From NCBI GenBank assembly GCA_020347545.1, contig CP070731.1:2258934-2264408 (forward strand): a stretch of DNA of 5,475 nucleotides. Reading direction: 5' to 3'. The notes below the pieces were generated by a model. That model saw only the letters and a program-made list of their open reading frames with translations. It made no database searches and was not told the DNA's origin. Position numbers and translations under genes: made by a program. The DNA comes from Flavobacteriaceae bacterium (lineage in GTDB: Bacteria; Bacteroidota; Bacteroidia; Flavobacteriales; Flavobacteriaceae). Shown piece by piece: positions 1 through 5,210 of this stretch. Position 1 is the first letter of the stretch. Every line of letters begins with the position of its first letter.

Positions 1-8
1 AAACACGA

Positions 9-638
9 TTAAAGTCTGTATTTGATTGGAATATGTACTACTTTTTTGGTTTCAAAAAAGGGATTGTAAAAAAATTCGTGCAAATCAAAAAGCCGGGCAC
101 TCGGAAAATTTTTGAGTTCCTCGGTCAAATCTCCTCCCTTCAAATAAAGGATTCCGTTTTTTAATTCGTGATTGTTCTTTCTCGCTATTTTCTTTCTGAC
201 CCATTTAACGAAATCATCCATTCTTGTCACGGCACGGCTCACAATAAAGTCAAACTCTCCTTTTACCTTTTCGGCTCTTCCGTGAATTGCTGTAACATTT
301 TTTAGATCAAGTTCATACGCAATTCCTTCAACAACTTTGATTTTTTTTCCAATGGAATCAACAAGTACAAACTCCGTTTCAGGAAACATAATGGCCAGAG
401 GTATACCCGGGAAACCTCCTCCAGTCCCCACGTCAAGTACCTTGGAAGATGGTAAAAATCTCTGAACCTTGGCAATGCCCAGCGAATGCAAAACATGTTT
501 TAGGTACAAGGAGTCAATATCCTTTCGGGATATCACATTGATTTTGGCATTCCATTCCTTGTAAAGATCGCCGAGTTTTGAAAATTGTTCCAACTGTTTT
601 TCACTTAATTCCGGAAAATTTTCAATAATCCTGTTCAT
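9..638 (-). CDS. rsmG: 16S rRNA (guanine(527)-N7)-methyltransferase RsmG (GidB)
   Basis: RsmG uses S-adenosylmethionine to methylate N7 of G527 in the 530 loop of 16S rRNA, in the small subunit in the cytoplasm. The 209-residue product is close to the usual family length (E. coli about 207). Visible landmarks are NVISRKD (34-40) before the Rossmann domain, the glycine-rich SAM loop LDVGTGGGFPGIPLAI (68-83), the second-strand acid LVDSIGKK (92-99), GRAE (120-123) and VSRAV (133-137), all typical of RsmG. I chose the ATG at 636-638. Reading on to a TTG at 660-662 would add eight residues, MYFCQKVI, that do not look like family sequence. No Shine-Dalgarno is visible. A TATTTTTG element on the minus strand (652-659) resembles a Bacteroidota -7 box, but it lacks a -33 TTG and would leave almost no leader. 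Only 8 bases lie beyond the stop, so the downstream neighbour is unknown. The gene is divergent from the desaturase. Loss of RsmG gives low-level streptomycin resistance in several bacteria (family knowledge). Confidence 0.96.
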   Translation of the reverse strand: MNRIIENFPELSEKQLEQFSKLGDLYKEWNAKINVISRKDIDSLYLKHVLHSLGIAKVQRFLPSSKVLDVGTGGGFPGIPLAIMFPETEFVLVDSIGKKIKVVEGIAYELDLKNVTAIHGRAEKVKGEFDFIVSRAVTRMDDFVKWVRKKIARKNNHELKNGILYLKGGDLTEELKNFPSARLFDLHEFFYNPFFETKKVVHIPIKYRL

Positions 639-698
639 GATAACTTTTTGACAAAAATACAATTAATCTTTGTTGATTGTTCTACGACTCCCCAAGGC

Positions 699-719
699 TT
701 GTTGAATTATTCACAACAA
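699..719. repeat. Inverted repeat TTGTTG-N9-CAACAA
   Basis: TTGTTG at 699-704 is the exact reverse complement of CAACAA at 714-719, separated by 9 bases. The spacer holds a second, offset palindrome, TGAAT-T-ATTCA (703-713). It lies in the divergent intergenic region, about 60 bases before the rsmG start and 120 before the desaturase start. It could be a protein-binding site, but AT-rich DNA gives such repeats by chance fairly often. Confidence 0.4.
707..715 (+). other. DnaA-box-like 9-mer TTATTCACA
   Basis: The 9-mer matches the bacterial DnaA box TTATNCACA at every fixed position. I found no second good match in the 200-base intergenic region, so it is not an origin-like cluster. It overlaps the inverted repeat at 699-719, so the two readings compete. 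Confidence 0.3.
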
Positions 720-784
720 TACAAAATTTAGTATAAAAATTTGACAAGAATATGGCTCTTTTTTAACAATATTTCGCCAAAAAA

Positions 785-803
785 CAGTTAGCTTTGCAAA
801 CTG
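785..803. repeat. 19-bp near-perfect palindrome upstream of the desaturase
   Basis: CAGTT-A-GC-TTT-GC-A-AACTG pairs at seven of eight positions around a three-base centre (794), with a single A-A mismatch at 790/798. It lies 36 to 54 bases upstream of the desaturase ATG and overlaps the candidate -7 element. That placement suits a repressor operator, or a small hairpin if it is transcribed. No regulator gene is present in the window to assign to it. Confidence 0.6.
789..796 (+). promoter_or_regulatory. Candidate Bacteroidota -7 element (TAGCTTTG) for the desaturase operon
   Basis: TAGCTTTG matches the Bacteroidota sigma-A -7 consensus TAnnTTTG exactly and would put the transcription start near 803, giving a leader of about 36 bases. 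No TTG is present at the expected -33 distance (17 to 23 bases upstream, about 763-771); only a T-run at 759-764 lies nearby. The promoter is therefore a half-match, weak or activator-dependent if real. Confidence 0.4.
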
Positions 804-827
804 AATTTTGTTACATTAACAAAAATT

Positions 828-833
828 AAAGGA
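828..833 (+). promoter_or_regulatory. Shine-Dalgarno-like AAAGGA before the desaturase
   Basis: AAAGGA ends 5 bases before the ATG at 839. It is the clearest ribosome-binding-site-like sequence in the window and supports the chosen start. The other starts here have none, as is common in Bacteroidota. Confidence 0.5.
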
Positions 834-838
834 ACTAT

Positions 839-1930
839 ATGCAAGGGATAAAATTTGTTACAAGAGATAAGACCAACTTTATAAAAACTCTGAATAAAAG
901 AGTTAATAACTACTTCAAAGAAAACGACTTAAAGAAAACCGGGAACTGGAAATTATATAGCAAAGCAATCGTGATGTTTACGCTTTTTATTGCTCCGATG
1001 GTGATCTTGCTTACCGTGAAGCTTCCAATCTGGGCGATGATCCTGATGACCATCACGATTGGAGTGGGAATGGCAGGTGTAGGAATGAATATTATGCATG
1101 ATGCCAACCATGAATCTTTTTCAAGTAAAAAATGGGTAAACAGAATTATGGGAAGCAGTATTTATGTTTTGGCCGGAAACGTCTATAACTGGAAGGTTCA
1201 GCACAATGTTCTGCACCATACGTACACAAACATTCAGGGATTGGATGAAGACATAGATGCAGGTAGAATCATTCGTTTTTCAAAACATGCAAAATGGTTC
1301 AAGATTCATAAATTCCAAAAGTATTATTCGATATTTTTATACGGTTTACTGACCATTAACTGGGCCATAACTACCGATTTTAAACAAATGCACAGTTATC
1401 TGAAGCGAAAACTTTCGTATGGTAAATTTCCGAACCCGGCAAAAGAGTGGTCGATTTTAGTGATAACAAAACTGTTGTATTACAGCCTTTGGATCGTATT
1501 GCCGATTATGGTCATTGACGTACCCTGGTGGCAGGTATTAATAGGATTCTTTATCATGCATTACACGGCAGGAATGATTCTCAGTGTAGTATTCCAACTT
1601 GCACATGTGATGCCAAATACCGATATGCCAACTCCGAATGAAAATGGGGTTATGGAGCATACCTGGGCCATTCACCAACTTTATACAACCTCAAATTTCG
1701 CAATCAACAATAATCTTGTCAATTTCTTTACCGGGGGATTAAACCACCAGGTAGAACATCATATTTTCCCGCACATTTCTCATATTCACTACAAAAAGAT
1801 TTCAGAAATCGTTAGAAAAACGACGAGAGAATTCAATCTTCCCTATAATGAATACAAGACAATGATCGGAGCCTTTATAGACCATTTTAAACAGCTCGAC
1901 AAGTTGGGAAAACATCCAGAATTCGCATAA
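839..1930 (+). CDS. Membrane fatty acid (acyl-CoA/acyl-lipid) desaturase, front-end-like family
   Basis: This is a di-iron integral-membrane desaturase that puts a double bond into a fatty acyl chain in the cytoplasmic membrane, using O2 and an electron donor. All three histidine boxes are present: HDANH (87-91), HNVLHH (122-127) and HQVEHH (303-308, followed by IFPHISH), plus the conserved QLAH (253-256). Hydrophobic segments lie at about 44-60, 62-85, 162-178, 205-226 and 229-255. The third box in QxxHH form is the type found in front-end (delta-5/delta-6) and linoleoyl-CoA-like desaturases. There is no fused cytochrome b5 domain (no HPGG motif), so electrons probably come from a separate ferredoxin or flavodoxin system. 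The length of 363 residues is normal for bacterial members. It is the first gene of a likely operon; the aminotransferase starts 23 bases after its stop. Regiospecificity and substrate form (CoA, ACP or phospholipid) cannot be read from the sequence. Confidence 0.93.
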   Translation: MQGIKFVTRDKTNFIKTLNKRVNNYFKENDLKKTGNWKLYSKAIVMFTLFIAPMVILLTVKLPIWAMILMTITIGVGMAGVGMNIMHDANHESFSSKKWVNRIMGSSIYVLAGNVYNWKVQHNVLHHTYTNIQGLDEDIDAGRIIRFSKHAKWFKIHKFQKYYSIFLYGLLTINWAITTDFKQMHSYLKRKLSYGKFPNPAKEWSILVITKLLYYSLWIVLPIMVIDVPWWQVLIGFFIMHYTAGMILSVVFQLAHVMPNTDMPTPNENGVMEHTWAIHQLYTTSNFAINNNLVNFFTGGLNHQVEHHIFPHISHIHYKKISEIVRKTTREFNLPYNEYKTMIGAFIDHFKQLDKLGKHPEFA

Positions 1931-1945
1931 ATCATAAATCATAAA
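1927..1945 (+). repeat. 7-bp tandem repeat (ATAAATC, 2.7 copies) at the desaturase stop
   Basis: ATAAATC ATAAATC ATAAA begins within the last codons of the desaturase and runs into the 23-base gap before the aminotransferase. Because the period is 7, its three TAA triplets (1928, 1935, 1942) fall one in each forward frame. The first is the real desaturase stop. Confidence 0.7.
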
Positions 1946-1953
1946 GTTTTAAA

Positions 1954-3141
1954 ATGTCACAACTATTATCCGACAGAATCAACAGTTTACCCGTGTCGCA
2001 AACTTTGGCTATGGCTGCCAAAGGAAGGGAATTAAGAGAACAAGGAAAAGACATCATCAGCCTTAGTTTGGGAGAGCCTGATTTCAATACACCAGATTTC
2101 ATCAAAGAGGCTGCAATCCAAGCAATTAATGACAATTACAACTCCTATAGCCCTGTGAATGGGTATGCGGACCTGAGAGAGTCAATTTGCAGAAAATTCA
2201 AAAGAGACAACAACCTGGACTATAATATCAATCAGGTCGTTGTTTCAACCGGAGCAAAACAATCAATTGCAAACGTAGCAATGGTTTTACTTAATCCCGG
2301 AGATGAGGTCATCCTTCCGGCTCCTTACTGGGTTAGCTATTCAGCAATAAGCATACTTGCAGAAGCCAAATATGTTGAAATTCCTACGTCTATTGATACA
2401 GATTTTAAGATTACACCAGAGCAACTTGAAGCTGCGATAACGCCAAAAACCAAAATGATCTTCTTTAATTCACCGAACAACCCAAGTGGTACGGTATATA
2501 CTGAGGAAGAGTACAGGGCCCTGGCCAAAGTTCTTGAAAAGCATCCGCAAATTTTTATTTTGTCTGACGAGATCTACGAACACATTAACTATGGTGCCCC
2601 AAATTTTAGTTTTGCAGCCATTGAAAGCATGTACGACCGAACAATTACTGTAAATGGCGTTGCCAAGGCCTTTGCTATGACTGGATGGCGTATTGGATAC
2701 ATAGGTGCTCCCGAATGGATCGCAAAAGCCTGTAATAAAATGCAGGGACAAATAACTTCAGGAGCCAACTGTATTGCTCAGCGTGCTACAATTACCGCTC
2801 TGGACGAACCGGTTTCGAGAATTCAGTATATGGTCGATGAGTTTAAGGTAAGAAGGGATTTAATTCTCGGTTTGTTGGGTGAGATCGAGGGAATAAAAAC
2901 AAATGTTGCTCAAGGAGCGTTTTACGTGTTCCCGGATGTCTCTTACTATTTTGGAAAAACCATCGCCGGGACCAAAGTCGAAAACTCATCAGATTTTGCG
3001 ATGCTCTTGCTTGAAAAAGCGAATGTGGCTACAGTTACCGGAGAAGCCTTTGGCGCCCCGAATTGTATACGTATAAGTTACGCCGCTTCTCAGGAAGAGT
3101 TAAAAGAAGCTGTTCGTAGGATTGCGGAACTTTTAGCTTAA
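1954..3141 (+). CDS. aspC: Aspartate aminotransferase, PLP-dependent class I (subgroup Ib)
   Basis: The enzyme catalyses reversible amino transfer between L-aspartate and 2-oxoglutarate, giving oxaloacetate and glutamate, in the cytoplasm. The 395-residue product is full length for the fold-type I family. The PLP-binding lysine is K238 in NGVAKAFAMTGWRIGY (234-249), which fits the class I signature. Other landmarks are GAKQ (100-103), the ring-stacking aromatic in APYWVSY (123-129), SPNNPSG (173-179, cofactor N175), LSDEIYE (203-209, D205 and Y208), phosphate-binding R246 and substrate-carboxylate R373 in CIRISY. It closely resembles the Thermus thermophilus enzyme as I recall it; K102 aligns with that enzyme's Lys109, which reads the distal carboxylate of aspartate. 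This supports true aspartate specificity. Some Ib members also use prephenate, discussed in the findings. The start is the ATG after a 23-base gap, with no Shine-Dalgarno. The thioesterase follows after 14 bases, so the three genes are probably co-transcribed. The symbol aspC is used by function; aatA or aspB would also serve. Confidence 0.93.
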   Translation: MSQLLSDRINSLPVSQTLAMAAKGRELREQGKDIISLSLGEPDFNTPDFIKEAAIQAINDNYNSYSPVNGYADLRESICRKFKRDNNLDYNINQVVVSTGAKQSIANVAMVLLNPGDEVILPAPYWVSYSAISILAEAKYVEIPTSIDTDFKITPEQLEAAITPKTKMIFFNSPNNPSGTVYTEEEYRALAKVLEKHPQIFILSDEIYEHINYGAPNFSFAAIESMYDRTITVNGVAKAFAMTGWRIGYIGAPEWIAKACNKMQGQITSGANCIAQRATITALDEPVSRIQYMVDEFKVRRDLILGLLGEIEGIKTNVAQGAFYVFPDVSYYFGKTIAGTKVENSSDFAMLLLEKANVATVTGEAFGAPNCIRISYAASQEELKEAVRRIAELLA

Positions 3142-3155
3142 GAAATCGTTTTTGA

Positions 3156-3614
3156 ATGAGTTTCAGTTTTGAGTTCCCTACGAGATGGGCAGATTTTGAC
3201 CCAAATAATCATATGCGGCATAGCGCTTATAACGACTATGCTGCCGAAGCAAGAGTCCGCTTGTTCAGTGCAAGCGGACTTTCGCTTGAAGAAATGAACA
3301 GGCTGAATGTTGGACCGGTACTTTTTCAGGAACATACCAATTTTTTAAAGGAAATTGGTATTGGCGAGACAATAAAAGTTGAGGTCCTTTTAAAAGGATG
3401 TTCGAAATCAGGAGAGAGATTCAAGTTTCTTCACAGAATCTATAGGGAAGATGGCAGTTTATCAGCTGAAATAGAAATTTATGCCGCATGGCTCGATCTT
3501 AAAAAAAGAAAACTCACCCTTCCTCCTGAAGGAATTTTTAAGGTACTTGATTCCATGACAAAAACTCCGGATTTTGAGACCATCAAAATCTCAAAAGATC
3601 GAAAGAAAAAGTAA
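3156..3614 (+). CDS. Acyl-CoA thioesterase, hotdog fold (4HBT, YbgC/FadM-like)
   Basis: This is a probable cytoplasmic thioesterase hydrolysing acyl-CoA (or acyl-ACP) to a free acid. The 152 residues carry the 4-hydroxybenzoyl-CoA thioesterase signature near the N-terminus: RWADFDPNNHMRHSAYNDYAAEAR spans residues 10-33, with D15 as the likely catalytic acid, H19 beside it and the helix residues Y25/Y28/E31 where the family has YLRYFEEAR. The rest alternates strands, as expected for one hotdog domain. The lysine-rich tail (146-152, KISKDRKKK region) is probably disordered. There is no signal peptide or membrane segment. It starts 14 bases after the aminotransferase stop and is the last gene of the plus-strand group; it ends 14 bases from the convergent nadB stop. 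The partner desaturase hints at an acyl-chain role, but chain-length preference cannot be inferred. The coding sequence contains two strong inverted repeats (3252-3282 and 3385-3398), listed separately. Confidence 0.85.
   Translation: MSFSFEFPTRWADFDPNNHMRHSAYNDYAAEARVRLFSASGLSLEEMNRLNVGPVLFQEHTNFLKEIGIGETIKVEVLLKGCSKSGERFKFLHRIYREDGSLSAEIEIYAAWLDLKKRKLTLPPEGIFKVLDSMTKTPDFETIKISKDRKKK
3252..3282. repeat. Strong hairpin within the thioesterase gene
   Basis: AGTCCGCTTG (3254-3263) and CAAGCGGACT (3271-3280) are exact reverse complements of 10 bp with a 7-base loop TTCAGTG. The stem extends by a G-U and an A-U pair to 3252/3282. It covers codons 33-42. A further CGCTTG at 3283-3288 can also pair with the CAAGCG half of the second arm. 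Confidence 0.75.
3385..3398. repeat. Perfect 14-bp palindrome TCCTTTTAAAAGGA
   Basis: A self-complementary 14-mer lies inside the thioesterase gene, encoding part of VLLKG. It has no loop, so it is more plausible as a DNA site than as an RNA hairpin. One such palindrome in a few kilobases is not far from chance. Confidence 0.5.
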
Positions 3615-3617
3615 TTC

Positions 3618-3638
3618 GGAAGAGATCACTATTCTTCC
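3618..3638 (-). terminator. Weak candidate terminator between the convergent thioesterase and nadB genes
   Basis: GGAAGA (3618-3623) and TCTTCC (3633-3638) form a 6-bp stem with a 9-base loop across the end of nadB and the 14-base gap. Reading leftward from nadB, the stem is followed after 6 bases by TTTTTCTTT, the only T-rich tail nearby. Read rightward there is no T-run, so it would serve nadB better than the thioesterase. The stem is short and only moderately stable, so the call is tentative. Confidence 0.3.
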
Positions 3639-5209
3639 ACCTCGATGTTATTCAGGCTAAAAAATGCTCCTTTATTTTCCTTTCTCTCCATAGATTGACT
3701 CACAATGAGATAGGCTACGGCATTGAGGTTTCTCAACTCGCATATTTGCGGAGACAGTTTTGATTTTTCGTAAGCCTTTTCAGTATCCTGATAAAGATAG
3801 TTCAAATGATCTATGGCCTTTTCCAAACGTTCATTCGACCTGACGATGGCAACCAGATCCGTCATGATGTTCTGTATGGTTTTTCTATTGTGAGAAATCA
3901 AAACATTCTCCTTAGGCACCATGGTACCTTCTTCATTCCATTCAGGAATCCTGGGAATCAATTCCGACCCAAATTGAGACCTGTTTTTTATGATTTCTTC
4001 TGCAATATTATTCCCGTACACCAAGGCTTCAAGAAGGGAATTTGAAGCCAGCCTGTTCGCCCCGTGAAGTCCAGTTCTGGAGCATTCCCCGCATGCAAAC
4101 AAGTTTCTTATGGAACTTTGCCCTGACTTATCTACCTCAATTCCACCCATAAGATAATGAGCAGCCGGCACAACAGGGATCCACTGACTTTCCGGATTGA
4201 TTCCAAGACTCTGGCACTTTTCAAATATATTTGGAAAATGCTTTTTGAATTCAGGCATGTCCAAATGGGTACAATCTAAATATACATGAGGATCTCCTGT
4301 AAAAATCAGTTCAGAATTTATGGCTCTGGATACAATATCCCTTGGTGCGAGTTCTGCTCTTTCATCAACATCAAGCATAAAACGATCCCCCGCCTTGTTT
4401 CTTAAGTAGGCACCGAAGCCACGGACAGCTTCTGAAATCAGGAAAGACGGACTTTGGCCCGGCTGATACAGCGAAGTAGGGTGAAACTGAACAAACTCCA
4501 TCTCAGAAATTTTTGCCTTCGCCCTGTAGGCCATGGCAATACCATCCCCTGTTGCAATCACAGGATTGGTAGTTGCGGCATAAACCTGCCCTATACCTCC
4601 TGTAGCCAACACAATCGAGTTAGCAAGATAGGTGTCTATTTTGTTCGTTTTTTGATTGAGTATATAAGCCCCATAACAAGAAATAGCTCCCTTCGGGTCC
4701 TTTCCTTCGATATGGTGGTCAGTGATGAGGTCAATTGCAAAATGATAAGGCAATACCTGAATATTCTTCAGCTTTTCTACTTGTTCAAGCAGTGTTTTTT
4801 CCACCTCCCAGCCCGTAATATCCTTATAATGAAGAATCCTGTTTGCTGAATGCCCTCCTTCTTTTCCCAGATCGATTTGTCCTTCTTTATTCTGGTCAAA
4901 ATCAGTACCCCATTCAATGAGTTGTTTCATACAATCAGGGGCTTCCTCAACGACCATCCGGACGACTTCACGATCACTCATGAAATCTCCGGCAACCATA
5001 GTGTCTTTGATATGATCTTCAAATGAATCCAATTTGTCCCATACTGCGGCTATACCTCCCTGCGCATATTTGGTATTTGATTCACTTTCTTCAGCTTTTG
5101 TGGCAACAATAATTCTTTTATCGGGCATCGCGGCTGCTGATTTAATCGCAATGGATAATCCTGCTACACCGGATCCCAAGATCAAAATATCCGAATTAAT
5201 AATGCTCAT
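3629..5209 (-). CDS. nadB: L-aspartate oxidase NadB
   Basis: This FAD enzyme oxidises L-aspartate to iminoaspartate with oxygen or fumarate as acceptor, the first step of de novo NAD synthesis, in the cytoplasm. The 526-residue protein is full length (E. coli 540). The N-terminal Rossmann loop is LGSGVAG (11-17), followed by the family motif NTKYAQGGIAAV (45-56). Active-site equivalents of the E. coli enzyme, from memory of its numbering, are all present: E117 in KEGGHS, H243 in QFHPTS, R290 in LAPRDIV, H351 in PAAHYLMGG and R386 in GLHGANRLASNSLLEAL. The C-terminal helical domain ends in ERKENKGAFFSLN (508-520), where many homologues have ESRGLHYTLDYP. The ATG follows the nadA stop by one base, so translation is probably coupled; no Shine-Dalgarno is seen (the message reads CCTCC there instead). 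The related fumarate reductase/succinate dehydrogenase flavoproteins are excluded by the NadB-specific motifs and by nadA next door. Confidence 0.97.
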   Translation of the reverse strand: MSIINSDILILGSGVAGLSIAIKSAAAMPDKRIIVATKAEESESNTKYAQGGIAAVWDKLDSFEDHIKDTMVAGDFMSDREVVRMVVEEAPDCMKQLIEWGTDFDQNKEGQIDLGKEGGHSANRILHYKDITGWEVEKTLLEQVEKLKNIQVLPYHFAIDLITDHHIEGKDPKGAISCYGAYILNQKTNKIDTYLANSIVLATGGIGQVYAATTNPVIATGDGIAMAYRAKAKISEMEFVQFHPTSLYQPGQSPSFLISEAVRGFGAYLRNKAGDRFMLDVDERAELAPRDIVSRAINSELIFTGDPHVYLDCTHLDMPEFKKHFPNIFEKCQSLGINPESQWIPVVPAAHYLMGGIEVDKSGQSSIRNLFACGECSRTGLHGANRLASNSLLEALVYGNNIAEEIIKNRSQFGSELIPRIPEWNEEGTMVPKENVLISHNRKTIQNIMTDLVAIVRSNERLEKAIDHLNYLYQDTEKAYEKSKLSPQICELRNLNAVAYLIVSQSMERKENKGAFFSLNNIEVEE

Positions 5210-5210
5210 T

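Larger units (their letters stand above)
639..838. promoter_or_regulatory. Divergent intergenic region between rsmG and the desaturase
   Basis: This is the only substantial non-coding stretch, 200 bases and very AT-rich. It must hold the start signals for rsmG (leftward) and for the desaturase operon (rightward). I see no open reading frame or RNA gene in it. It holds two inverted repeats (699-719 and 785-803), a DnaA-box-like 9-mer (707-715) and a TAnnTTTG candidate (789-796). Confidence 0.7.

Noticed and set aside
652..659. TATTTTTG as the rsmG -7 promoter element
   Set aside because: It matches TAnnTTTG on the minus strand, but no TTG lies at -33 distance and the leader would be only a few bases. 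A-T runs give this match easily.
639..662. Extended rsmG start at a TTG (660-662)
   Set aside because: It would add MYFCQKVI, which does not resemble the RsmG N-terminus. The ATG at 636-638 gives the normal family length.
2470..2751. 93-codon reading frame on the minus strand
   Set aside because: It is antisense to the core of the aminotransferase, including the PLP-lysine region, and shows no recognisable protein features.
4454..4849. 131-codon reading frame on the plus strand
   Set aside because: It lies wholly inside nadB on the other strand, and its translation is cysteine- and arginine-rich with no domain. It is a shadow of a well-supported gene.
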